A stretch of DNA of 64,000 nucleotides, from the NCBI RefSeq assembly GCF_023159225.1, contig NC_063188.1, positions 36,074,021 through 36,138,020 of the forward strand. Direction: 5' to 3'. Origin of the DNA: Perognathus longimembris pacificus (taxonomy: Eukaryota > Chordata > Mammalia > Rodentia > Heteromyidae). This document shows, piece after piece, positions 26,239 through 37,727 of the stretch. The first letter of the stretch is position 1, and every line of letters begins with the position of its first letter. A program made the position numbers and the translations under genes. The notes beneath the pieces are model-generated. The model was not told the origin of the DNA. It was given only the letters and a program-made list of their open reading frames with translations, and did no database searches.

Positions 26239-26423
26239 TTACTGCTGGGAATGTGACCTAGTGATAGAGTGTTTGCCTAGCATACATGAAGCCCTAGGTT
26301 CAGTTCTTCAGCACCACATAAACAGAAAAGACCAGAAGTGGCACTGTGGCTCAAGTGACAGAGTGCTAGCCTTGAACAAAAAGAAGCCATGGACTCAGGC
26401 CCTGAGTCCAAGCCCCAGGACTG

Positions 26424-26478
<55 letters not shown>
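26239..26478 (+). mobile_element. IDL-Geo SINE with 53-base poly(A)
   Basis: ID-like and Geo halves are recognisable but somewhat diverged. The tail is an uninterrupted run of 53 A (26426-26478). No clear target duplication was found. Confidence 0.88.
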
Positions 26479-26480
<2 letters not shown>

Positions 26481-26499
26481 TGCTCACTAATTTTTTTTT

Positions 26500-27095
26500 A
26501 ATTTGGTCATTCAGTGTGTTTACCATAAATGAAGGAAACCATGCAGCCTCTGTATCTTTGATTTTGGCTTACTTTGCTTAATATAATGTTTTCCAGGTCT
26601 TTTATTTCCTTACAAATGGTACAGTATCATTCTATTTCATTTCTTGGTAATGTTAAACAATGCTGCAATAAACATAGTTTTGCTGGTGGCTTTAGTTTGA
26701 CCTGGTTTGTGGTTTATTGGATTAAATGCCCAGGAGTGGAATTGCTGGGTGGTAGGGAAGCTCTATGTTTAGTCTTTTAAGGAACTTCCATACCCCTTTC
26801 CATAGCGGCTGAATAAGTTTACATTCCCACCAACAGTGTGGGTGTCGTATATATGTTTACCTGACTTAGGGGAGGGAAAGGGAACAACAAAATGGTGAGA
26901 TGAAGGACAAAGTGTGAACCAATGCAACAGGAAATTAATTGTACAGTTTGGAGGGGGACGAGGAAGGGAAAGTGGGAGAAAAATGAGGGAGGGGGTAACA
27001 ATGCTCAAAAAGAAATGTACTCACTACTTTAAATATGTAACTGTAACCCTTCTATTCATGACTTTAACAATACAACTAAATTAAAAAATAAAATA
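26500..27095. mobile_element. L1 3' end with internal inversion
   Basis: 26510-26865 reads as L1 on the minus strand (text similar to 41640-41960). 26866-27095 reads as L1 3' UTR on the plus strand with a G-rich tract and A-rich tail. This is the same inverted arrangement as at 21292-22225. Confidence 0.8.
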
Positions 27096-27106
27096 AAAAC
27101 ACACTT

Positions 27107-27129
27107 CACACACACACACACACACACAC
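27107..27129. repeat. (CA)n microsatellite
   Basis: Short CA tract following the tail of the L1 at 26500-27095. Confidence 0.95.
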
Positions 27130-27290
27130 TCCAATTATATAGGACCCTATTCATTAACATACAGAGGCCAAAGGAGACTAAACATGAGATTAGTGGATGA
27201 ACAAAGGCTCAATAGCTGTATACAGATGATCATATAAAATAATATTCTATGGAATGAACTCCAAAAAAAAGGGAACAAGAGACATTCTTT

Positions 27291-27530
27291 TTTTTGTTAT
27301 TGCTTGTTTTGGAGTTTCTTTTTTCTTTTTTTTTTTTTGCCAGACTTGGGGCTTGAACTCAAGGCCTGAGCACTGTCCCTGGCTTCTTTTTGCTCAAGGC
27401 TAGCACTCTGCCACTTGAGCCACAGCGCCACTTCTGGCCGTTTTCTATATATGTGGTGCTGAGGAATTGAACCCAGGGCTTCATGTATACAAGGCAAGCA
27501 CTCTTGCCACTAGGCCATATTCACAGCCCT
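27291..27530 (-). mobile_element. IDL-Geo SINE with target duplication
   Basis: Flanked by a 14-bp duplication with one mismatch (aagagacattcttt at 27277-27290, aagagacactcttt at 27531-27544). Confidence 0.92.
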
Positions 27531-27569
27531 AAGAGACACTCTTTAGGTGCCATTGTTAATGAATTTGCT

Positions 27570-27835
27570 ATCTTTTTCTTTTTTGTTTTTTGCTACTTTG
27601 TATTTTGGATGGTAAGAAAGGGCGCGTAAAAGGTGGAAGAAGGATGAACATACTCACCAGACACTATGTATAAAATAAACTGGATATCTTATGGGTGAAG
27701 ATGGGAGGGAAAGATTGGGAGTGACAGAAAGGGGGAAAATAGTACAAAAAGAATTGTACTGATTGTACCTGATTCATGTAATCCCTCTGTATAACTAGTA
27801 CAAAAATTTTTTAAATAATGTAAAAAATCTTAAAG
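27570..27835 (+). mobile_element. Older L1 3'-end fragment
   Basis: GA-rich tract followed by 'agaattgtactgattgtacc' and 'gtaatccctctgtataac'. This is the diverged version of the L1 terminus, also seen at 56585-56800. Confidence 0.6.
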
Positions 27836-29040
27836 GAAAAAAGAGACATCTGGACAAATTAGCTGTACATTATGTTTTTAACTTAACTTATGGTATTTTG
27901 GTATTGAAAACATTTTAAAGCAAAACTCATATCAGAGTATAGTTATTGCTTTAAGAGGATGAAAAATGCTATATAGATAACACTGACTTACATAATACAT
28001 TTAAAATATTTTGTAGTAAATTCTGTAATGATAACCTAGTCCATTATGGTCCCATTAAAATGATCAAATATGAAAAAAGATAATTACTAAGATGTACTTG
28101 GGATTGAATTTCAGGCACCACGTAAAAATATATCCTACTACTGTGGCCAGTCAGAATTAGTTTTAGCCACAAAAATAACCTCTGTAAGGGAATCCCAAGG
28201 TTATATTTCATCATCAGGTCATTTTTAAATTGTGTATTACTTGTGCAACTTACTATTTAATGTCACTTATAGAACAAAAATTCTTCCTTATTATATTTTA
28301 GTTAGAGGTACCGTGGATGTGCCTTCTCTGTAACACAAGGTCAATCTTTAAAAGTTTTAATTAGTTTAATAGACTACAAGTAAAGCATTCTGCCTTAATT
28401 TCTGTATGCATTCTCTGTGACTATTCTCTACTTGGACCAGAAGGTGTCAACCATGTGAAAGAAAATTAAAATATACGGGGAAGAGATAAGGCTAAGAAGG
28501 TCAACTATAAATTTTGCTAGGACCATATTGGTATTAACATTGAGGGATACATGCTGCTACAAACAGAAAGTGCCAGGAATAGCCGTATAAAATCAAGTAA
28601 ACCTACCATCAAGTGATAGCAATCTTAAAAAAAATGAAATTAGTATGAAAACCATTAGTTTTAAGATGGCCCCACACGGTTGGTGTGACACATAATATTT
28701 AATACTCACTCTCTGAAATTTCACAATATCCAAGACATTATACAAAATTTTACAAGCTAAGGTAATCAGAATGACTCCTATTAGGTTTCCAGTGAAGTTA
28801 ATTACTAAAAAGCACCCCTGACTGTCTGGCAAGTGTCATCTGAGAAAAATGTTATTAAAACACTCCAAAACTGATGTCAGAAGCAACCCCATTAGACTAT
28901 GTAGATCATAAGAGATTTCTTTTTTCTCTTTCTAATGTGGTCTCCTGGGACACAAATGGCATAAGTTATGCCCTAGTGATATGCTGGACAACTTGTTTAA
29001 ATGCCATGAAGTGAAAAGTACTATAAAATAATGTTTGAGG
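27836..29040. other. Intron, no recognised element
   Basis: AT-rich intron sequence, no long frame. Confidence 0.65.
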
Positions 29041-29365
29041 GGGCCAGATGTATATAATCCTAACTACTCAGAAGGTAGAGGGAGAAATCAAGAAGATCAT
29101 AGTTTGAGGCTATCTTAGACAAAAAAAAAAATAAGCAAGATTCCCAACTCAACCAATAAGCTGGGTGTAACATGTTTCTGCTACTGGAGCTACAGAGGAG
29201 GTATGAATAGGAAAATCATTAATCCAGGTCAGCCCAAGGAAGAATATGAGACTCTATCTAAAATATGAGTAGAGCAAAAAGTGCTAGGCACATGTTTCAA
29301 GTAGTAGAGCATATCTTGCTGGCATGATCCCCAGAGTTCAAACCCTAGTACCTCCTATTGTAAGT
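29041..29365 (+). mobile_element. Old B1-like/ID-like SINE cluster
   Basis: Diverged B1-like text twice (29050-29150, 29180-29270), then ID-like text ending 'gagttcaaaccctagtacc'. Confidence 0.5.
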
Positions 29366-29394
29366 CTTAGGAAAGAAGAGAGAGAGAGAATTGT

Positions 29395-29720
29395 TGTAAA
29401 TTTACTTTTAGTTTATTGTAAAGGTTATGTACAGAGGGACTGCAGTTACATAAGTAAGGTAATGAGGATATTTCTTGTTGAACAGTATTACCCTTATCTT
29501 GGTTTTTCCCTCCATGAATTAGGTCTTCATCATGTTCACAACACTTCCATGCTCAATGTCTCCAAGTTGTACTTGCTCCCTACAAGTCTAGACATGATCT
29601 TGTTCATCATAACATCCTTCTCCACTCATTAAAGTACAACCACAATGGCATTTCCTTTGTTCTCCAAACTAAATCTATTCAAACCATAGGCCTTACTCTT
29701 ACTAGTTTTCCTTATCTGTT
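29395..29720 (-). mobile_element. Older L1 3' UTR fragment
   Basis: Begins 'attgtaaaggttatgtacag', the reversed terminus of an older L1 subfamily, and continues through L1-like 3' UTR text to about 29720. Confidence 0.6.
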
Positions 29721-32410
29721 TATTTGCTAAGTGTAAGAGAAGTAAAATGGTTTGCTGCTCTTGTTCATTACTCTACCCCTGGGATGTAAATGAATAAGTG
29801 GTTAGGGATTGATTCATTAAGGGGAATTGAAAAGCATATATTCTAAAGGCATGCCACATCTGCTTCACATGGCATCAATCTCATATGGTACAACCCTGGC
29901 TTTTCTTCATATTCAGGTATATGACTATCAAAAATTTCATATTTCTGTCAGGTGCCAGTAGCTCAAGTCTGTAATCTGAGGATCGTGATTCATAGTTAAG
30001 CCAGAAATGAAGGTACATTGTTAATAAATAATGATCCTAATTTATATGTGATATGAAAACCATGACAATAATTGATATATTTAATAACAATGTACTGACA
30101 TCAAACTGGATAAGATAACTGCTCTGTTAGGAGTCATACTTAACAATAAATGGTTTGAGGTTAGTTGGGCAAGAGGTCTAGTACCAGAGAGCCATGCAAG
30201 CCTGAAAGAACACAAAATACACAATCAGTCCTGAAAGAACCCAAAAATACACAATCAGTGAATGGAAAGAAAGTAGATAATGCAGGAAAGAACTTCCAGG
30301 TACTATAAAGTCCTAGGCAATGAACAAATCTTTGGGGGTCAAATGGTTAGTACAGTCCAACTTAACTTCTGGGCACCTCTTAGACCAACACTTTCTATGG
30401 TAAAGCCCAGACCTCCAGGAAAATTTTCAGAAGTAAAACAAGAAATACTTTCTATATATTTCTCCAGCCCACAAAGTATAAACGACATAGGCTATGCCAG
30501 AAGCCCTTGTACTTAACATGGGTGAAAATAAGGACCAGGAACTCATCCTGAGGATAGCTGATGGGTGGCAGAAGGAAATATTTGATTCTTCCCTCACCAA
30601 ACAATCTTAGACCAGGGTCCTGTATTTATATATTCTTGCTTTGCTTCCTGGCATGTAGATAGAGGCTGACAATATGAAGTTGTTCTTGATGACCAAGGTC
30701 TCTGGAACTCAAAGATAAAACCTAGTTTGAATACTGCTGTCACTATGGCTGACCTAGCAAAGGCATGATCAAGGCTGCTTGACAGCTGGAGACTCAGGTT
30801 GACTTTTATTAGTCCTGTAATCCAGCCCTGGCACCAGTTCTGCTAAAAATCTTGCATTATTTAGATTTTATTTTGAAAAACGCTCCAGGCTATTTCTATT
30901 TAAAATGCTTTCTGCAACTAAGGCCTAAAAATGTTACCTTTCTTTCATTAGGTACAATTAGTGCTGAGCAAGGTTGAACAGGCCGACTGACGATTGTGAA
31001 AGAAATTATATTTTTTGCTTTCCCCTCTTCACATCCTAAGGAGGACAGGGGACACATTCAGACTTAATGGAAGCAAATGGCTTTCACAGTGATATTCTAG
31101 GAACAATTTACAATTACTTGTGCTTGCAATCTTTCCAAATAGAATTGTTCCTAGTATCCCCAAGCAATTTGTTCCAGAATCCCCATTTCATCCCATAATA
31201 TAAAAAAAAACTTCAGATGTTTAACTCTTTTATATGAAATGGCATTGCATTTGCATATAGTCTATGCATACCCTCTCATACACTTGAAATTATCACTAGA
31301 TGATTTATAATCCCTAATACAATGTAAATGTTATGTAAATGACTGTTCTGTATTATCTAGGGAATGGTGACAAGAAAAAAGTTTCACACACAGTTAGTGC
31401 AGATGCAAATATTTTATTTCCAAGTGCTTATGACACACATTTGGTTGAAACAACGGATATAGGCCCATAAATAAAGAAAGATAACTGTATTTCTGTATCT
31501 TATTGCATGTAATTTTATCAATACCTCAGAAAATGGACAAGGTATCATCTAACAGGATTAAAATGCAAACAGAGAGGATAAATAACTTAGTTAAGCTGGA
31601 ATTGCTGGCCAGTGGTTTAGAAACAGTCTCTTCGCTGTTAGTTGTTGGCAGCAGATAATGCTAACAATGCTTATCAGCAAAAATAATTTACAATTATGCA
31701 TGCCAACTTGGGGAAGCTCGCTAGAAAAGCAGATGTTTAACGGTACCATTTGAAGAATTATGCTGTTAATGTGCATAACAAAATAAATTGCAAATGTATG
31801 AATAATCCAAGTTCACTATTAGCTACTGTAGGTTGCAATTTAATAACTTAAATATTCTCTGAGTAGGGATGAGATGCAGGATTTAAAACATACATGAAAA
31901 ATCCAAATGTCCTTTTCTAACTCCAGCTTATAAAACATGCTTGTACTATAAAAACTAATGTTTTATTTGAGTTTGGATTTATATTAATTTGTTATTTTCC
32001 TAACCAAGTGAAAATAACATAAAATAAATAAGGTGGTATTTTTCATACCTAAAAGTGGAAGCTTTATTTAAAATGTTGCAGGATATAGTTGAATTTTTTT
32101 TTGTAAATGAATCCTTTCATAGTCTTATCTTCATTACAAAATATTTTCCTTGCTAATCCTAAAAGCAGCAAATGATCCACAAAATATATTACCTTTATTT
32201 TTTTGAATTTTAAAAATGTGAATTGAATGTTAAACATAACTATCAATCAATCTACAATTATTAGATGGCTAATCCTGCTGAAAATATAAAAACTATCAAC
32301 TGATATTGTAGCAAATTGAGGAAAGAAAAACAAATTTAAAAAAGCATCTCAGCCCTTTTGATGGTTTCCATTTTTCAAAAATCATTAGAAAAAGAGTTCT
32401 ATTTAAATAA
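29721..32410. other. Intron, mostly unique
   Basis: Holds a B1-like scrap (29950-30000) and the tandem duplication at 30201-30259. The frame at 30280-30516 has no recognisable features and is probably random. Confidence 0.6.
30201..30259. repeat. Tandem duplication, 29/30-bp units
   Basis: Two adjacent copies of a unit beginning cctgaaagaac and ending tacacaatcagt (30201-30229, 30230-30259). They differ by one substitution and one extra A. Confidence 0.93.
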
Positions 32411-32602
32411 TAGCTAATCAGGAGACTGAGATTTGAGGATCATGGTTCAGAGCCAATCTGGGCAGGGAAGTCCATGAGACTTATTTCTCGAGTTAACCAC
32501 TAACAAAAACCAGAAGTAGAGCTGTGGCTCAAGTGGTAGAGTGCTAGCCTTAAGGAAAATGTTCAGGAACCGGCCCCAGGCCCTAAGTTCAAATCCCAGG
32601 GA

Positions 32603-32606
<4 letters not shown>
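32411..32606 (+). mobile_element. B1-like/Geo SINE with tail replaced by (AC)n
   Basis: 5'-truncated B1-like head plus Geo half. The A-tail position is occupied by a 56-base (AC)n tract. Confidence 0.82.

Positions 32607-32662
<56 letters not shown>
32607..32662. repeat. (AC)n microsatellite
   Basis: 56 bases, grown at the 3' end of a B1-like/Geo SINE. Confidence 0.98.
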
Positions 32663-32664
<2 letters not shown>

Positions 32665-33351
32665 TCTGGCCTTCTTTGAAAGGACTATTTCATATGTGCA
32701 TAGAAATGACTATATAGAACTACCAAAAACAATACAATAAGAGACCAAAAAGACACAAATTGTCCAATTTATTGACAATGTTATTCTATAAAGAAAAAAA
32801 CCCTATAGAGTCTTTCAAATGACATGTATTGGTTACTTTCCATGTACTATACTACTTATACACATTGAAATATAGTTGTTATTATATGCTGTACTATAAT
32901 ATATTATGCTGTAATAAAATCCTGGTGGGAGAGAAGATCTTCTTTATAAATAAGTAGCCTTAATTTCAGTTTTGTAGTGTTCTACAGAGTTCAGAGGTTT
33001 CTTTTTCTTGCTGTTTTCCTAGGTTAGTGCTCTTAAAATAAAAATGCCATATTTTACAGATGATATATGTCGTCTAAAAATGTCAACAGAATAGGTTTGA
33101 AGTTTGTACATTTTTATTTTGCAAAAACATTACTAAACAATGTTTTGGGTGAGTTTTCAATAGAAAATCATTAGTTATTTCTTGCTAATGTGAACATTCA
33201 GATTTATGCCTGATATCACTAATCTCCAGTTCAGAATCTTATTGCTCCCAATATAGATAGAGCAAAAGGTTAACTCAGTGACTTTGAACTGTACTACTTA
33301 AGCCGTTTGCTGCTTGAGAGCATGGCTTTGGGTGTCAGAGGCCTCTGATTT

Positions 33352-33564
33352 TCTTTTTTGTTTTTGTTTTTGGCCAGTCCTGGGGCTTGAACTCAGGGCC
33401 TGCCTGAGCACCATCCCTGGCTTCTTTATGCTCAAGGCTAGCACTCTACCACTTGAGCCACAGTGCCACTTGTGGCTTTTTCTATATATGTGGTGCTGAG
33501 GAATTGAACTCAGGGCTTCAAGTATACGAGGTGAGCACTTTACCACTAGGCCATATTCCCAGGC
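33352..33564 (-). mobile_element. IDL-Geo SINE
   Basis: Full reverse dimer. A 4-bp duplication (gcct) inside the Geo half gives 'gcctgcctgagc'. No clear target duplication. Confidence 0.88.
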
Positions 33565-33639
33565 TAATTTATTCTTCATTGGCCTATCTGCTTCTCTTAT
33601 CATTTATTCTTCATTGATCACTTTTCCAGGTCTCAGTAG

Positions 33640-33832
33640 ATCTTTTTTTCCCCTGGTCAAAGGGCTTGAACTCTGGGCCTTGAACTTTTGGCTTTTTCTG
33701 AGGAGTTTATTGGAGATAAGAGTCTCATGGACTTTCTTGCCTGGGCTGGCTTTGAACTGCAATCCTCAGATCTCATCCTCCTGAGTAGCTAGGATTACAG
33801 GTATAAGTCAGTGGCACTTGGCTTCAGTAGAA
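33640..33832 (-). mobile_element. B1-like/Geo SINE with internal Geo deletion
   Basis: Reverse B1-like head well preserved (ctgagtagctaggattacag). The Geo part is shortened. Confidence 0.75.
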
Positions 33833-35767
33833 TTTTTTTTTATTCAGTCAGTTCATTTTCTTCTCTTTGTAATCTATGTCTCTAGAAATTTCATTCAAAC
33901 ACTAGATCCCAGTCACAACTAAGCACTGAAAGTAAACAAATGCCTGATACACAACTTTAGTTGTTCCATTTCCCTTAAGTTCCAGCTCAGTACAGTCACC
34001 GAAGAGGAAGAATAACTTTTATGAAGTTACATGTGAATCTGAAACTGAACTGTTCTTCTTTCTCCTATAGTACCATTTTCTTCCTATAATATTTATCATG
34101 GTTAGAAGTATCAGTAGTCCATATCAGTAGTCCCACTAACTAGATCCTCAAGGCAGATGCTTCAAAAATGTTCCACCTCCTCATTCTTATTACCAATGTG
34201 CAATTGTTCAACAAGTCATAGTAATTCTGTTTCAAAACTCTGTCCCTGCAAGGTATGCAGAAAGGTTGTCAGTGGGTACAGATAGGTAGGTGGAGGTGGT
34301 TTTGGTGTGAAATTGTAGAGGTGGATAAATATAGATAGCTGTAATATAATGTACATTTCAGAAAGCATGAGGAATTTTGAAAGTTTTCATCATAAAGAAG
34401 AAAAACTGGGCTAGAGGTGTAGCTGTAGGGGAGTGCCTGCTTCACAAGTATGGGGACCTGAGTGTTTTCTGTAAAGCAAGAGAATAAATATTTGAGGGAG
34501 TTTATATGCTTAAATGATTAAACACGACACAGGTATACATTTAACCAAACATATCACATTAATCTATTGATACATATATTTTTATATTTTTATGAAGCAG
34601 TTAAAATTAACTTAATTGAAAATTTTAAAATATCCATTCTCCTCTGACCTTTTGTCTAGGCTTAGCTATAGTTTAAGATCTTATCATGATTTCCCTGTGC
34701 AGTAATGGAGCTTCTTTATCATCTTCTGTTTTGAGTTTCTCCTATCTCCGTTCCTTTGTCAATAAAACACAATATTTACTTTTAATTTTCTAGATGTATT
34801 TATTAGTAGAAGTAGAAAGATGGCTGCATATGGATGGCAAGTCACACATTGGAGTTCATGTTTAAAATGTTATCAAAGGAATAAGGGTGAAAGATGTTCT
34901 GAAATTGGCCAGTAAGCACTTAAGTAATAATGGGGAAACTTCTAAAGTACCAAGCTCTATCATCTGTCCTTTATTCTTCTTGCTGTACTTTCTCTGTTTG
35001 GTTTATTTCAAACTTAACTATGAATTCAACTTCCACCACCCCATACAATGTCTCCAAGTCTGATACTTCCTAATTTTTAGGCTAATATACCAAAATCATC
35101 TCCATCAGAACCCCAATGTGAATATCAGTATTAATATTTCTAAAGGTGAATTTGCCCCCAAACAACATCTTTGTTATCCTTGCAAGTTTATCTACTCTTC
35201 CTACACCATAAATCTGGAAATTGTTTTGTGCATTTCCCCATCCTCATCCCTGACATCTCTATTGATTCTACCTACCCAAGGGCTCTTTCTATTTTTTTCT
35301 CCATACATTCTAGGGTATAATTTTAATGACCTGTTTGTTATTTTTTTCTGACATAAACCATTAAAGAATGAGTATCCTTCCAATGTAGTTCGTAGGCTAG
35401 AAAATAATACTCAAATAATAAAGAGTGCTCTCATTTTTCTGGTATTAAATAATTTCAATCCCATAATGAGAGTGATTTTGAAAAGCTTAGTCCTTTGAAT
35501 GCATAAATGATAGGAGATAAGTGAATGGGAGAGTTAAATTCGAAAGGGTGAAATTCTAATGTCAGTACAAGTAGTATCACAAGAAGCCATCAAATATTTT
35601 TCAGTTTTAGAGTCGCATGACCATTGGAAAGAACAGCAAGCTCTTCCTGAATAATCAGGAAGACTGTTTAGAAAGCAACGTAGATATTCCTTAAATGTGA
35701 ATGTAAGTCCCAGAAGTGTATTAAGTAGTAGCAAAAGATGTGTCTTGTTACTAATCTTGCTCTCAAG

Positions 35768-35793
35768 ATTTCTGTACTGTGCAGTACAGAAAT
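35768..35793. repeat. Perfect inverted repeat, 12-bp arms
   Basis: Arms atttctgtactg and cagtacagaaat are separated by 2 bases. No known element ends here. Confidence 0.95.
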
Positions 35794-35817
35794 GTTGGGA
35801 CTTATTGCTTCAGGGCT

Positions 35818-35975
35818 TTTCTTCTGTCAGTCATGGGGCTTGATCTGGGAGACTGCACTCTGTCCCTGAGCTTTTGTACTCAAGGCTAGAGTTCTACCAC
35901 TCCATTTTGAGGATTTTTAAAGAGATCACTGGCCTAAGGCTGTCTCTATACCTTGAGTTCTATCTATTAAACTAC
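35818..35975 (-). mobile_element. Diverged Geo-containing SINE fragment
   Basis: Reversed Geo text (ctgtccctgagcttttgtac, caaggctagagttctaccac) with a decayed remainder. Confidence 0.6.
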
Positions 35976-36284
35976 AGCTAAATATAATACAAGAACTAAC
36001 CAAAACCTAGAACTGTTATAAGCAGCTGAGTTTCTAACAATCACAATCAGATTTTAATCAATCACAGGCAACCAAATATAAAATGTCCAAGTAAGGCAAA
36101 TGGCTCATCATACCATAAAGCAAATGCTACCTGCAACCAATAAAGTAGACTTCTCTACTTTCATACTTGGCCTATAAATCTCAATGATTCCTGCTCGAGA
36201 GCTCTCTGAACTTCTGGTTGTACTATGAAACTCATGAATTATTCTTTGCTCAAATTGTTTAATTTGCCTTAAGCTTTTGCTTTT

Positions 36285-36440
36285 TTAGCAGTTTGGGGAG
36301 AGGGGTGAGGTGGAATGGAAATATAGTGGAAGGGGGAAATTTGAAAATTTGATCAAAGTACACAGTGCAAATTTATGGACTATCACAAAAATACTCTCTC
36401 AGATTACAAACATATGCTAATTCCAAAATAAAATAAAAAC
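36285..36440 (+). mobile_element. Possible older L1 3'-end fragment
   Basis: G-rich tract (gggagaggggtgaggtgg), then 'tgatcaaagtacacagtgc' and an A-rich end. The layout resembles other L1 termini in the window. Confidence 0.4.
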
Positions 36441-37701
36441 AAGGAGTACAGATAAGTTATATTATGAATATTTTCATTTTTTTGTATCTTTATACATATA
36501 TAGGAAAATGGGATTATAGAAGATGAATTGGTAAAAAAAAAATAGGCCAAAACATGACTTTACATAAGGTTTACTGAAATTCAGTCATATTAATATTTTT
36601 TCAGTTTTCACTTACAGCTATTTTTGAACAATTATTGGGACAAAAATGGCTATCTACAAAGCTCAAATACCTATTTTCTGGCCACCTATTGAACATGTAC
36701 ACTAACTGTTGTCCTGGAATTCAAGAGACTTGAATAAGAGGTATAGAATTTTCAAGAGAGAGGGAGGGGGCCTCTGAAATGATGTCTAAGTGTGTCTGTT
36801 CTGTAACATTCTGTCTCTAGGAGGGGATTCATACTGTCATGGAACAAACCATTGTGATGGGGAGTGGGACTTTTGAGAATAGCTTTAAAAAAACTTCATT
36901 TTCTCCATCTCACCCTCTGTGGATGAGTCCCGTTTCTTCTCACATTCAAGAATTTTTAACCTAGAAGAAAGTTAGCTTACTTCCCAGTTGAGGGATTGAT
37001 GTTCTTCTGGAGTGCCACAGGCCTCCCCCCCTCCATGTCCAGAAGTTTGGAACGGTCCTAGAGTATAAAGCCCCAGATCCGTGGGTCCTTCTTCCCTTTC
37101 CCCATAGCCCTCAAGAGAGAGAGCTGGCCCTCTTTCTCTCTTGAGGTGGAATAGGCAACTTTGGCAGGCCTGTACCAACTTTAGTCCCTCACCCTGGAGG
37201 TGAGGGCTGATCGGAAGCATGTCCTGAGGAGAAGTGTCTAGGGTGGAGGAGGCTTTATGTAGGGTGGGAAGAGGGGAATCTAGGGTGGGAGGAGATATAT
37301 CGTGGGTGGGAGGAGATGTAATTAGTGTTGGAGGAGGCAGGTCTAGGGTGGGAAGAGACAGATCTGGAGTGGGAAGAGCCATGTGTAGAGAAGAATGTGA
37401 GTCTTGATGGGAACAGGATATGCCTAAAGGGAGAGGAGGGTGTCTGGAGGGGAAAAAGGCATGTTGAAAAGATATATTGGGAGAGGGAAGAGGCATGGCT
37501 ATGGTGGGACGAGCCATGCCTAGAAAGGGAGAGAGTGTGTTGAGGGTGGGATAAACCTGGGGAATGTGGTCAAGAGGGATGGGGAAGGCAAGGACAGGGT
37601 CTAACATGTGGAAGGAGATTGAAGCCAAGAGGACAAGGGATAACTGTTCAATTCGGGTTCTCTCAGGGGCAGAGCCAAAGCCACCAAGTCCCTCCACCAT
37701 A
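36441..37701 (+). promoter_or_regulatory. TEX13A upstream region
   Basis: The TEX13A promoter and any 5' UTR exons should lie here. From about 36740 the sequence is less AT-rich than the surrounding intron and is purine-rich on the plus strand, including the minisatellite. No TATA box or CpG island stands out, so the start site cannot be placed. Confidence 0.35.
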
Positions 37702-37727
37702 ATGGCCCTGAGACCCGAGGACCCCAC
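36972..37727 (-). other. 251-codon open frame antisense to the TEX13A 5' end
   Basis: This long uninterrupted frame overlaps the first 26 bp of the TEX13A CDS on the opposite strand. It is Pro/Ser/Leu/Thr-rich, and its middle is a 7-residue repeat (PTPDLSL, PTLDLPP, PTLITSP, PTHDISP, PTLDSPL, PTLHKAS, STLDTSP) read from the minisatellite at 37234-37383. The frame ends inside a donor-like GAAGTAAGC. I recognise no domain. It is most likely a chance frame: the complement of a GA-rich, CpG-poor tract contains few stop codons. A coding or TEX13A-antisense transcript is possible but unsupported. Confidence 0.2.
37234..37383. repeat. Minisatellite, about seven imperfect 21-bp purine-rich units
   Basis: Units of the type tctagggtgggaggagaca repeat with a period of 21 bp (one or two units vary by a few bases). 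The plus strand is strongly purine-rich, and the G/A bias continues to about 37545. It lies 320-470 bp upstream of the TEX13A start codon, where a promoter or 5' UTR exon would be expected. Confidence 0.8.

Larger units (their letters stand above)
33833..36284. other. Intron, mostly unique
   Basis: Contains an ID-like scrap (34408-34462), the inverted repeat at 35768 and the Geo fragment at 35818. Nothing else recognised. Confidence 0.6.

Noticed and set aside
37325..37543. 72-codon plus-strand frame rich in Glu, Gly and Trp
   Set aside because: Translation of the purine-rich minisatellite on the other strand; low complexity with no conserved start.
37564..37701. N-terminal extension of TEX13A from an upstream in-frame ATG
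   Set aside because: The 46 extra residues do not resemble the TEX13 family, whereas MALRPEDP at 37702 does and has a strong start context.
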